Shown here: one piece after another, positions 55,908 to 64,000 of the stretch | How the letters are laid out: each line of letters begins with the position of its first letter | How positions within the stretch are numbered: the stretch's first letter is position 1 | Assembly (NCBI RefSeq): GCF_041346925.1 | Contig: NZ_CP166840.1 | Coordinates: 2,971,001-3,035,000 of the forward strand | Length of the DNA: 64,000 nt | From: Agaribacterium sp. ZY112 | GTDB taxonomy: Bacteria > Pseudomonadota > Gammaproteobacteria > Pseudomonadales > Cellvibrionaceae | Direction of reading: 5' to 3' | The notes under the pieces: model-generated | Told to the model about the DNA's origin: nothing | Databases searched by the model: none | What the model saw: only the letters and a program-made list of their open reading frames with translations | Position numbers and translations under genes: made by a program

Positions 55908-57572
55908 ATGTACGTTTACGACGACTACGATCATAAGATCATTAACGAACGCGTCGCTCAATTTCGCAGCCAGACAGAACGCTATCTCGAAGGCAAATTA
56001 AAAGAAGAAGAGTTCTTACCTCTTCGCCTGCAAAATGGCCTCTATGTCCAGCGCTTGGCTCCTATGCTTCGTATTGCTGTTCCATACGGCATGCTGAACT
56101 CCACACAGCTTCGAAAGCTGGCGCACATCACTCGAGTTTACGACAAGGGCTACTGCCACGTTACTACTCGTCAAAACATACAGTTAAACTGGCCTGCTCT
56201 TGAGCAAGTGCCTGATATTTTGGCTGAGCTAGCTGAGGTCGAGATGCATGCCGTTCAAAGTAGTGGCAACTGTATTCGTAACGTTACCTCTGATCAATTC
56301 GCTGGAGTGGCCAAGGATGAAGTAGTTGATCCTCGTCCCTACTGTGAAATCGTACGTCAGTGGTCTACTTTCCACCCTGAGTTTGCCTTCTTGCCTCGTA
56401 AATTTAAGATTGCAGTTTCTGGCACTGAAGAAGATCGCGCAGCCATTTATTTTCATGATATCGGCTTGCAGCTTATTAAAAATGAGAAAGGCGATATTGG
56501 TTTTAAAGTAATTGTTGGTGGTGGCTTAGGCCGCACCCCAATTATAGGTAGTGTTGTTCGTGACTTCTTGCCAGAAAAAGATGTCTTAACCTACCTTGAG
56601 GCTATTTTACGTGTCTATAACTTAAATGGTCGCCGTGACAACAAGTACAAGGCTCGTATTAAGATTCTTGTAAAATCAATGGGTGTCGAGGCCTTTGCCG
56701 CTGCTGTAGAAGCGCAGTGGGAACATGTACGAGATACTCAAACACGTCTTACCGATAAAGAAATAAGTAGAGCTAAGTCCTTTTTTACTGAGCCTGCTTA
56801 CGACACCATTGATGAGCAGCAAAGCCTCGCTCTTTTGCAAGCAGAAGCCGAGAACAACAAGGCTTTTGCTCGTTGGCTAAAGCAAAACGTTCAGGATCAT
56901 CGAGTAGATGGTTATCGTTCTGTAACCTTGAGCTTAAAACCTGTTGGCATTCCACCGGGTGATGTGAGTGACAAGCAGCTAGAAGCGATTGCTGATCTTG
57001 CAGATCGTTACAGTTTTGGTGAGGTGCGCAGTACTCATGAACAAAATGTGGTGCTTGCTGATGTTAAAGTCAGTGATCTTTATGATTTGTGGGCGGCACT
57101 TAAGCAAGCTGGTTTTGCTACCGCTAATATCGGCACCTTAACGGATATGATTTGTTGCCCAGGTGGCGACTATTGCTCTCTTGCTAATGCTAAATCAATT
57201 CCAGTCGCCGAAGAGCTTCAGCGCGAGTTTGACGATTTGGATTACCTATATGATCTAGGTGATATCGACCTGAATATCAGCGGCTGTATGAATGCGTGTG
57301 GCCATCATCATATTGGTCATATCGGTATTCTTGGTGTGGATAAGCGCGGCGATGAGTTCTATCAGGTTCAACTTGGTGGCAGCCAGCGCTATGACGCCAA
57401 GCTTGCAAAAGTACTGGGTCCATCGTTCTCACGCAGCGAAGTGAGCTCGGTGATTCGTAAAATTGTTGAAACTTACGTTGCTCAGCGTATCGAAGGCGAA
57501 AGCTTCCTTAGCTGCTATGAGCGTATTGGAATTGGTGCATTTAAGGAGCAGGTTTATGTCAAAGCTAGTTAA
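55908..57572 (+). CDS. cysI: Nitrite/sulfite reductase hemoprotein (CysI type)
   Basis: The 554-residue siroheme and [4Fe-4S] enzyme reduces sulfite to sulfide (or nitrite to ammonia). The ferredoxin-like repeats have CHVTTRQNIQLNWP at about 82-95 and SSGNCIRNVTSDQFAG at about 116-131. The cluster/siroheme cysteines are in MICCPGGDYCSLANAKS at about 413-429 and LNISGCMNACGHHHIGHIG at about 462-480. It is of the ferredoxin-type one-subunit class found in Pseudomonas, with DUF934 next to it. A DUF934 gene downstream favours assimilatory sulfite reduction. Confidence 0.9.
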   Translation: MYVYDDYDHKIINERVAQFRSQTERYLEGKLKEEEFLPLRLQNGLYVQRLAPMLRIAVPYGMLNSTQLRKLAHITRVYDKGYCHVTTRQNIQLNWPALEQVPDILAELAEVEMHAVQSSGNCIRNVTSDQFAGVAKDEVVDPRPYCEIVRQWSTFHPEFAFLPRKFKIAVSGTEEDRAAIYFHDIGLQLIKNEKGDIGFKVIVGGGLGRTPIIGSVVRDFLPEKDVLTYLEAILRVYNLNGRRDNKYKARIKILVKSMGVEAFAAAVEAQWEHVRDTQTRLTDKEISRAKSFFTEPAYDTIDEQQSLALLQAEAENNKAFARWLKQNVQDHRVDGYRSVTLSLKPVGIPPGDVSDKQLEAIADLADRYSFGEVRSTHEQNVVLADVKVSDLYDLWAALKQAGFATANIGTLTDMICCPGGDYCSLANAKSIPVAEELQREFDDLDYLYDLGDIDLNISGCMNACGHHHIGHIGILGVDKRGDEFYQVQLGGSQRYDAKLAKVLGPSFSRSEVSSVIRKIVETYVAQRIEGESFLSCYERIGIGAFKEQVYVKAS

Positions 57573-58047
57573 GTTAGGCAGTGTTGTTGAAGATAGCTGG
57601 GCCCTGCTTGAAGAGAGTGATCTGCCAGCTAGTGCAGCGGAGCTTAAGGAATTTAGTTTAATACCTGTAGCTACCTATTTGGCGTGGGCTGATGATCTGC
57701 CTGCCAATGTGAGCCCTTGGTTAAGCAGTGATGTTGATGTTGAGTGTTTGCGCCCTGTATTGGCAAAACTTACACTTATTGCTTTGAATTTTGCTGCTTT
57801 TGCCGATGGCCGCAGCTTTTCACAAGCGCGCATCCTACGCGACCAACTTGAATATCAAGGTGAGCTTCGAGCTGTGGGGGCCTTTATTCAGGATCAGCTG
57901 TTTTTCCTTCGCCGCTGTGGTGTTGATAGCTATAGCGTTGCCGACGATGCAGATGTTGAATCTATGCAGGCAAGCTTGAATGATTTTACGGAAACCTATC
58001 AAGCGGCCTGTGATGTTCAGGAGCCTCTATTTAGACGTCGTGTTTAG
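57556..58047 (+). CDS. DUF934 protein, sulfite-reduction partner
   Basis: The start at 57556 follows AAGGAG at a good distance and overlaps the cysI stop by 17 bases. The 163-residue protein contains ALNFAAFADGRSFSQARIL then LRDQLEYQGELRAVGAFIQDQ, the DUF934 hallmark. The family invariably accompanies this type of sulfite reductase, and a role in electron transfer or assembly is assumed, not shown. Confidence 0.88.
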   Translation: MSKLVKLGSVVEDSWALLEESDLPASAAELKEFSLIPVATYLAWADDLPANVSPWLSSDVDVECLRPVLAKLTLIALNFAAFADGRSFSQARILRDQLEYQGELRAVGAFIQDQLFFLRRCGVDSYSVADDADVESMQASLNDFTETYQAACDVQEPLFRRRV

Positions 58048-58085
58048 GCTTTTGCCAAAGCACGATTCGCCCTATACTAAGTGCC

Positions 58086-59252
58086 ATGGAAGGTCACTTA
58101 TTTGATACATTTTTTCTTGTGTTTTGCAGCGCCGCAGTCGCTGCAACACTTGCCTTATACAGTCGGCAGCCTCTATTCCTAGCCTATATTGGCATGGGTG
58201 TGCTTTTAGGGCCCTATGCTTTTGGCTTAATTAGCGAGGTTAATGCCGTTTCTGAAATGAGCCATATCGGCATCATTTTCCTGTTATTTCTTCTCGGCTT
58301 AGATATGCAGCCTAAAGCTTTGGCGGCTGTATTAAAGAAAGCGACACATATTGCGATCCTTAGTTGTTGCGCTTTTGCCTGTTTGGGCTTTGCTATTGCC
58401 ATGGCTTTTGGTTTCTCCATTCAGGAGTCGATGATTTTTGCCATGGCAAGCATGTTCTCGAGCACCATTATTGGTATTAAATTATTGCCAACCACGGTCC
58501 TTCATCATCGTCATACTGGTGAGATGATGATTGGCTTGCTACTTCTTCAGGACTTTGTCGCCATATTCTGCCTGTTGGTGCTCTTGTGTAGTGGCAATGA
58601 AACATTTGAGCTGCAACCTCTGTTGCTCGCCTTGGTGGCCTTGCCCTCATTGGCTATCGCCGCATTTGCTTTTGTTAAATACGTGCTTTTAAAACTGATT
58701 GAAAAGAACGACCGTATTCATGAGTATATTTTTCTAGTTGCTATTGGTTGGTGTTTGGGTTTAGCGGCATTGGCTGAATACTGCTATCTATCTGCGGAAA
58801 TTGGCGCGTTTATAGCGGGTATTTCGTTGGCGACCAGCCCTATCTCACAGTACATTGCCTTAAATCTAAAGCCTTTGCGTGATTTCTTTTTGATTTTGTT
58901 TTTCTTTGCTCTAGGGGCTCAACTAAATATTGCTCTACTACCGGACGTATTTTGGATTACCGTGGTTTTTGCTTTGGTGTTGTTAGTTGCAAAGCCTTTG
59001 ATTTTTTATACCTTATTGCGTCAACATAGCGAGCGCAGTGCCCTGGCTTGGGATATTAGTTTCCGACTAGGGCAAATCAGTGAGTTCTCCCTATTGATCA
59101 CTTTATTGGCTGTTGGCCAAGGGTTAATTGGTGAGCGCGCTTCAGTCGCTATTCAAAGCGCTGCGATCATTACCTTTATAGTTAGTAGTTATATTGTGAT
59201 TCTCAACTTTCCGAACCCTATTGCTGTTAAGGATAGCCTAAGGCGTGATTAG
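58086..59252 (+). CDS. CPA2-family monovalent cation/H+ antiporter
   Basis: The 388-residue protein has about 12 membrane helices and CPA2 features: LAYIGMGVLLGPYAFG at about 33-48, IIFLLFLLGLDMQPKAL at about 63-79, and LLLLQDFVAIFCLLVLL near 160 with the ion-binding-type Gln-Asp. It lacks the C-terminal TrkA-N/RCK domain of KefB and KefC, so regulation by NAD(H) or glutathione adducts is not expected. The ion is K+ or Na+. It follows DUF934 by 38 bases on the same strand. Confidence 0.85.
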   Translation: MEGHLFDTFFLVFCSAAVAATLALYSRQPLFLAYIGMGVLLGPYAFGLISEVNAVSEMSHIGIIFLLFLLGLDMQPKALAAVLKKATHIAILSCCAFACLGFAIAMAFGFSIQESMIFAMASMFSSTIIGIKLLPTTVLHHRHTGEMMIGLLLLQDFVAIFCLLVLLCSGNETFELQPLLLALVALPSLAIAAFAFVKYVLLKLIEKNDRIHEYIFLVAIGWCLGLAALAEYCYLSAEIGAFIAGISLATSPISQYIALNLKPLRDFFLILFFFALGAQLNIALLPDVFWITVVFALVLLVAKPLIFYTLLRQHSERSALAWDISFRLGQISEFSLLITLLAVGQGLIGERASVAIQSAAIITFIVSSYIVILNFPNPIAVKDSLRRD

Positions 59253-59296
59253 CTAGTTGGAATCTCTTTATGGCTTAGGCCTTTAATTGTTTAAAC

Positions 59297-59333
59297 AAAA
59301 AAGCCCGCTGCATGTATGTGGCGGGCTTTTTAT
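59297..59333 (+). terminator. Terminator of the antiporter gene
   Basis: AAAAGCCCGC pairs with GCGGGCTTTT around 12 bases and ends in a T-rich run. It is a strong intrinsic terminator, possibly shared with the convergent sohB. Confidence 0.9.
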
Positions 59334-59379
59334 TAGAGTAAATATAAGTTCGAGCTAGTGAATGCTAAGGCGCCGTTAA

Positions 59380-60402
59380 TTAACTAAAGTAGCGCTGACT
59401 TAAAACCGACATGGCGCGATTAAGGGCTTTTTCTACACTGGCGGCAATGCCTACTCTCTCAGCCAATGTTGGTTTAACTTGAATGCTGATTTCGTAGATA
59501 TCAGCATGTTTAGACTGCTCAAATAAGTACTCATCAGAAGTAATAAGCTCGTCAACCAATTTGACGTCTAAGGCGCGACTGCCAAACCAAATTTCACCTG
59601 TTGCTACGGAATCAATATCGACACTATCGCGATTCTCTTTGACAAAGGTTTTAAATAATTCGTGTGTATCCTCGAGCTCTTCGCGAAATTTTTCACGGGC
59701 TTTATCTGTGTTTTCGCCAAACATTGTCAAGGTGCGCTTGTATTCACCCGCAGTGTGCATCTCGTAATCAATGTTGCTTTTTTCAAGTAAGCGATGGAAG
59801 TTGGGGATTTGAGCTATCACTCCGATTGAGCCAATGATGGCAAAGGGCGCGGCTAAAATTTTATCTGCAATACAGGCCATCATATAACCACCGCTGGCGG
59901 CTACTTTGTCGACACATATGGTCAAAGGAATGCCTTTGTTGCGTATACGGCTCAGCTGGCTTGCAGCGTAACCATAGCTATGGACCATGCCGCCGGAGCT
60001 TTCTAGCTTGATAAGTACTTCATCATCTTTATTGGCTTCGGTTAATATTAAGCTTATTAATTTGCTTAATTGCTCGGCATCAGAGGCTTTAACATCGCCA
60101 TCAAATTCGGTGACGAAAATACGCTTCTTGGTCTCGTTAGCTTCTTCTTTTTTGGCCTGTTTTTGTTTTTTCTTTTCTTCTTTATTGTGCTTTTTTAGGG
60201 CTTTTTCGTCGAGCACGGAGCTTTGCATGATCTCGTGATATTCTTCAAAGCGCTCGTTGATTTTTTCAACTTCAATTTGCTCCTCCCCTCCTTTGTTTTT
60301 ATGCATAGCGCTAGAGGCAATTATTGCAACAGCAATAACCAGAACCACTAGAAAAGTGAGGGATTTGGCCAAAAACAGGCCGTATTCGCTGAGAAATTCC
60401 AA
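59380..60402 (-). CDS. sohB: SohB, inner-membrane S49 peptidase
   Basis: The 340-residue protein has an N-terminal membrane helix (SLTFLVVLVIAVAIIASSAM, about 14-33), then a strongly charged helix (KKHNKEEKKKQKQAKKE, about 70-86) and the S49 domain. The catalytic Ser is in VDKVAASGGYMMACIAD near 170 and the general-base Lys in TAGEYKRTLTMFG near 220. Homologues are periplasm-facing signal-peptide peptidase relatives. The gene is downstream of the next two on the same strand and probably in an operon with them. Confidence 0.92.
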   Translation of the reverse strand: MEFLSEYGLFLAKSLTFLVVLVIAVAIIASSAMHKNKGGEEQIEVEKINERFEEYHEIMQSSVLDEKALKKHNKEEKKKQKQAKKEEANETKKRIFVTEFDGDVKASDAEQLSKLISLILTEANKDDEVLIKLESSGGMVHSYGYAASQLSRIRNKGIPLTICVDKVAASGGYMMACIADKILAAPFAIIGSIGVIAQIPNFHRLLEKSNIDYEMHTAGEYKRTLTMFGENTDKAREKFREELEDTHELFKTFVKENRDSVDIDSVATGEIWFGSRALDVKLVDELITSDEYLFEQSKHADIYEISIQVKPTLAERVGIAASVEKALNRAMSVLSQRYFS

Positions 60403-60421
60403 AAGTTACTCCTAATTATAA

Positions 60422-61078
60422 TTAGCGCCAGTACTGAACGGCTTTTTTTGCTATTTCGTTTGAAGGGCTTGCACTTAAGCCGTTATGACTAAGGGAAAGC
60501 TGATAGTGGGCCTTGTCTGCCATTGGTAGGAAGGTGGCACTGCCATATACGGCATCGACGCCGGGGAAAAACTCATTGTATTCCTGCATAAGTTTCCATG
60601 CATCAAATATGAGTGGCGCATCACTAAGCTCATAGACACTGCGAGGCTTCATTCGTTCTTCTTCAAGGGAATAATAACGACCGCTGATACGGTCTAGCTC
60701 GATACCAGGTTTTGCTCCAATTGCTGCAATCACTCCGGTCCAGCGAACAATACGAGCATCAATTTGCCATTGATCTCCGTAAATCTCGTAATCCGCCGAG
60801 GGTTTATCGATGTAATAGGAAATGTGAGCTCGATAATACTGCTTGTCGATTTGCTCAAAGCTAATGGAGGCCAGTGCTTTTTCTTCAAGCAGTTCGTCGT
60901 AGCTGCTTAAGTCAAAAGCGGCTATAAAAATAAATACTGCAGCAATGAGTAACAACAAGCCTGAACAGCCTCTTATCCAAGGCAGAAACCAGCTAAAGCG
61001 TTTCATAATCTTAATGCTAAGAAATAATGTAAGCCCGCCAAGCACAATGGCTAAGCCAGTGACGGTAGCTAAATACAT
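60422..61078 (-). CDS. Hypothetical membrane protein, 218 residues
   Basis: Two N-terminal membrane helices (VTGLAIVLGGLTLFLSIKI, about 6-24; GLLLLIAAVFIFIAAFDL, about 40-57) precede a periplasmic domain of about 160 residues with DYEIYGDQWQIDARIVRW. Similar proteins lie beside nudC and fimL in Pseudomonas relatives but have no assigned function. The start overlaps the nudC stop by 10 bases. Confidence 0.8.
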   Translation of the reverse strand: MYLATVTGLAIVLGGLTLFLSIKIMKRFSWFLPWIRGCSGLLLLIAAVFIFIAAFDLSSYDELLEEKALASISFEQIDKQYYRAHISYYIDKPSADYEIYGDQWQIDARIVRWTGVIAAIGAKPGIELDRISGRYYSLEEERMKPRSVYELSDAPLIFDAWKLMQEYNEFFPGVDAVYGSATFLPMADKAHYQLSLSHNGLSASPSNEIAKKAVQYWR

Positions 61079-61965
61079 AGTGCGCTTCCTTCTTTAAGGG
61101 CGTGGTCGATAAGGTGGCGTGAAATCGTATAATGACCCGGTAGAGTCGGTAAATCATCAAGTTTAAACCAACTTGCGTGCACGATTTCGTTAGTGTCTAT
61201 ATGAATATCGCCGCCAGCATAATCGGCAATAAAGCCAAGCATAAGCTGACTGGGGAATGGCCAGGCTTGTGAAGAGTGGTAGCGAATGTTTTTTATATTC
61301 ACACCGACTTCTTCTTTCACTTCTCGGATAAACGCCTGCTCTGCTGTTTCGCCGACCTCAATAAAACCGGCTATTGCACTATATACACCCGGCTTATGGT
61401 TAATGCCGTTGGCTAATAAAATTTCATCTTCTCTTACAATGACGCCAATCACACAAGGCGCAAGGTCTGGGAAAAATAGACGCTCACATGAGCCGCATTG
61501 TAACGCACGCTCATTAGTATGCTTTTGGGTTTTGCCGCCGCATGAACCGCAGTACTTATTGTGCTGTAGCCAGTGAGCTAGTTGTACGCCACGACTTGCA
61601 AGTAGCGCTTGTTCTTCACTTGCCTGTTTTAAAAAGGCTCGAATGCTTAGCCACTGCCAATACTGTGGTAGCTCAATGGCTTCTTCTAAATTCCATAGGC
61701 CAATGGATTGCCCGGCAATGTTAGCAACATGACTGCAGGTTTGAAGTTTGTTAAAGCTAGAGCCTGAGCTAAGAGCGCTTTTTTTATCAAGTAACAGTTC
61801 ATTGACTGAGGGACTATTAACGTAAGCCTTACCAGATACTTGCTCAGCTTGCCCACCCACTTTGCTTAGTGCTGAGCATTTAACGGCGATTTCATCACCC
61901 TTAATTAATATATAGCTATTGGCTGTTTCACTAAGCCAAGCATCGTGTGACAAACAAAACGTCAT
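61069..61965 (-). CDS. nudC: NADH pyrophosphatase NudC
   Basis: This 298-residue Nudix hydrolase cleaves NADH and removes NAD caps from RNA. It has a zinc ribbon (CGSCGGKTQK and QCGSCERLFFP, about 138-166), the Nudix box GFIEVGETAEQAFIREVKEE at about 196-215, and the NudC-specific SQAWPFPSQLM near 231. The stop is two bases from fimL's frame end, so they are in one operon with the membrane protein and perhaps sohB. Confidence 0.95.
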   Translation of the reverse strand: MTFCLSHDAWLSETANSYILIKGDEIAVKCSALSKVGGQAEQVSGKAYVNSPSVNELLLDKKSALSSGSSFNKLQTCSHVANIAGQSIGLWNLEEAIELPQYWQWLSIRAFLKQASEEQALLASRGVQLAHWLQHNKYCGSCGGKTQKHTNERALQCGSCERLFFPDLAPCVIGVIVREDEILLANGINHKPGVYSAIAGFIEVGETAEQAFIREVKEEVGVNIKNIRYHSSQAWPFPSQLMLGFIADYAGGDIHIDTNEIVHASWFKLDDLPTLPGHYTISRHLIDHALKEGSALCI

Positions 61966-63675
61966 TTACAAACCGTAGCCAAGAGCATTTAAGCTTTCTT
62001 CGGCAATGTTAAGTACTTTGTCATCGAGCGAGTCGAGAGATGCCGTTGAGTCAAAATAATATTCAATTGAAATAATGGCATCAGCAAAGGTTTCAAGCAC
62101 TTCATCAATAGCGGCAGGAGGCTCATCTAAAAGCAAGACTTCATCTACAAAAACGCTGCTTCTTTGCAAAAGTGAGGACGCTTTTTCTAGACCCAATATT
62201 TGCATAGCACCACGAATAGCATCGAGTGTTTTTGCAATATTAATGATATGACCAGTGTCATAGCCCGAGGATGAAAATGAGTTAAGTGCGCGCTTAGTCA
62301 GGCTTAAACCGCTTAAGCATTCTTCTCGGACTATGGCTAGGGCACTGGATAGTTCATGAGAAATAACTTGCTGATCTCTGGTTGTGACGTCGGAGCTATG
62401 GTCTCCGTGGACGTTGGCGTGCTGTAAGTTTGCTACCAGACTCTCTATATAAAGTAAGCAGTTGGCTACTTCATCCAATTCAGCTTCATCAATAGAGTCA
62501 CTATTGTCGCTCCAGCCTTTAACTACGTCTAGTTGAGTTTTAAGGGTTTGGCTGGCTGAGTTAAGCCCGATAATAGATAGTGTCTCGCCTATTTTATTTA
62601 ATATAGAAACAAAGCTGTCTAGATCGTTAACAATGGCTAACGCATTTTGCGAGCCGCCCTCTAGGGTGCGTTTTGCACTGGTAAGCTCGGCGTGCAAAAC
62701 TTGGGCAAGGGTGTTAATCGTATGGCTGCTTGGGCCATATAGAACAGCGTACTCTTTTTGCAGCTCTCGCTCAGTATAAGGCAGTTTAAGTTCAGGGCAT
62801 GCTTGATGTACCGCCTCACAAGCCTCACTTTTGTGGCCGCTTAGAGTAATCAAATACAGTAGCTCCTTAACAATCACCTTGGGAGCTGGTGACTGGAAGC
62901 TTTCTTCGCCCTGTAGCTCAACCTGCCTGAATACTTTATCTACATACATAAAGATAAACTTTCGGGTCTCAAGTGGAGACATATCGGCATCAATAAGGGC
63001 TTCTAAGGCAACATCAGCCAACCACCATAAGGTGCTCAAGTTTTGCTCACCGCTGAGGTTCCAAACTCGAGCCAAGCCCTTACGCATAAGGGAGACCCCC
63101 TGCTTGACCTGTTTCTCTTTGATCAGAGCCAGCAGACCAAGCTGATACATTTGTCTTGCTCGACGTACCTGAGAGACAAGTCCTTCGCTGGTTGCTACTA
63201 CTTTCTTCGGGGGCGGTGCTTGTAAACCTTGAGGCACACTAATCGGTAAAAAGTGGCTTTCAGTAAGAGCTTGTTCGCGCTGTAGCTTTCTTAAGGCATT
63301 GATGTGAGGGATTAATAAACCAGGAACTTGTTGCTGAACTTGATTCAGGTATTCAAGGTAGCGAGGCAGGATGAAGAAGGTATTGGTTGTCACTTCAAGT
63401 ATTGAGTCAAAACGCTTACCTTGATGCTCAGTTTCAAGGCTCTGCAGTACGCTACTAAGTTCTTCAGCAAGCATACCTGCGCTGTTCAATTCCAATAAGG
63501 TAAAGGTGCCAATGATTTGCTGTGTTGCTTTAACGGCTTCGGTTAAAGCATTGGCTTGTTTGCAGTCCCCTCTTACGTACTCTTCAAGGTGTTTGGCTGA
63601 AGAATCTACGGTGGCGACTAATTCGTCTCGCACCATGTTCAGTGATTGCAGATTGATACTCTGATCCAGACTCAC
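61966..63675 (-). CDS. fimL: FimL, type IV pilus/twitching regulator
   Basis: The 569-residue protein resembles the N-terminal region of the ChpA/PilL kinase. It consists of Hpt-like helical bundles in which the acceptor His is replaced: TQQIIGTFTLLELNSAGML at about 51-69, with Gln at the His place, and ILNKIGETLSIIGL in a second bundle. SQVRRARQMYQLGLLALIKE at about 167-186 and APKVIVKELLYLI match the FimL middle region. In P. aeruginosa FimL links the Pil-Chp system to cAMP production and surface piliation. It is the first gene of the fimL-nudC run, and neighbours nudC in Pseudomonas too. Confidence 0.85.
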   Translation of the reverse strand: MSLDQSINLQSLNMVRDELVATVDSSAKHLEEYVRGDCKQANALTEAVKATQQIIGTFTLLELNSAGMLAEELSSVLQSLETEHQGKRFDSILEVTTNTFFILPRYLEYLNQVQQQVPGLLIPHINALRKLQREQALTESHFLPISVPQGLQAPPPKKVVATSEGLVSQVRRARQMYQLGLLALIKEKQVKQGVSLMRKGLARVWNLSGEQNLSTLWWLADVALEALIDADMSPLETRKFIFMYVDKVFRQVELQGEESFQSPAPKVIVKELLYLITLSGHKSEACEAVHQACPELKLPYTERELQKEYAVLYGPSSHTINTLAQVLHAELTSAKRTLEGGSQNALAIVNDLDSFVSILNKIGETLSIIGLNSASQTLKTQLDVVKGWSDNSDSIDEAELDEVANCLLYIESLVANLQHANVHGDHSSDVTTRDQQVISHELSSALAIVREECLSGLSLTKRALNSFSSSGYDTGHIINIAKTLDAIRGAMQILGLEKASSLLQRSSVFVDEVLLLDEPPAAIDEVLETFADAIISIEYYFDSTASLDSLDDKVLNIAEESLNALGYGL

Positions 63676-64000
63676 GATTGGTTTTCCTAACTATTCATTG
63701 GATTGAGTTTTAGATATCCATCAATTGTAACGCTATTTGTTCGCTTTGGCGCAAAATATCATTGTGTTTCTTGAGCTTATCGCACACATTTAACTTGATA
63801 TCTAGAACTCAAGCCCTAAAATTTGCCCCTCGTCACCTTGGTGCAAATATATGTGGCGATTAACTATGGCTGCTCAATAAAGGGGCGCTCAGGACTTTAG
63901 CTCTCTACACTGGTAACAGTTTGCTGGTTTTCTCAGGGCTTGGATGTCCGAGGCAGTAAGTTTATTTTAAGTTTAAGCCATATAAACTCAAAGTGTTCTC
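63676..64000. other. Intergenic end of the window
   Basis: No coding frame, repeat or RNA is supported. The left part carries the fimL promoter region. A possible gene may begin beyond the window edge. Confidence 0.4.

Overview
The window reads as a chromosomal segment of a marine-type gammaproteobacterium of the Pseudomonadales/Cellvibrionales kind. The evidence is the core genes: prc, katG, etfBA with ETF-quinone oxidoreductase, tesB, trmH, an AddAB-like nuclease/helicase pair, a class I DAHP synthase, nfuA, metH, a siroheme nitrite/sulfite reductase with its DUF934 partner, sohB, nudC and fimL. A type IV pilus regulator (fimL) beside nudC, with metH, nfuA and cysI nearby, resembles the Pseudomonas chromosome. 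The species cannot be named from the sequence alone. I recognised no tRNA, rRNA or CRISPR array.

The window has two parts. Positions 1 to about 28,850 are an accessory region full of decay. From the left it holds: the end of an AHH-type nuclease toxin with a probable immunity gene; a scrap of an IS3-family orfA; a secreted SH3b/endonuclease-like protein; an unrecognised 289-residue protein; an SprT-like metalloprotease; a perfect 60-bp palindrome; a divergent Tn3-family transposase; relics of an SF2 helicase and of a KfrA/TnpT-type coiled-coil protein; a Crp/Fnr regulator; a broken PTS enzyme I-like gene; a secreted protein with eight W-x-C repeats; and an ATP-grasp ligase. A compact minus-strand block follows, from hflK to nhaA (24,727 down to 16,329): hflK, hflC, three very small genes, acnA, fumC, nhaA. 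The block lies between two direct copies of the 5' part and upstream region of the ATP-grasp gene. The right-hand copy is a pseudogene. The region ends with a LysR fragment, a decayed gene and an intact tyrosine integrase (27,032-28,273).

From about 28,850 to the end the sequence is dense core genome with normal operons and clear terminators. Notable items there are a membrane hybrid histidine kinase that seems to have lost its phospho-acceptor residues (34,060-36,174), a likely C-rich small RNA with four hairpins between an orphan gene and trmH (about 41,980-42,114), and inverted repeats upstream of metH and downstream of trmH.

Functionally, the hflK-nhaA block couples the aconitase and fumarase types known in E. 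coli to resist oxidants with a Na+/H+ antiporter and the HflKC modulator of FtsH. That looks like a transferable stress-tolerance set. The flanking duplication, the neighbouring Crp/Fnr gene, the transposase and the integrase fit acquisition by transfer, though the mechanism is inference. The best candidates for something undescribed are this bracketed block with its tiny basic proteins, the C-rich sRNA, the 60-bp palindrome beside the Tn3 element, the W-x-C repeat protein next to an ATP-grasp ligase, and the pseudokinase.
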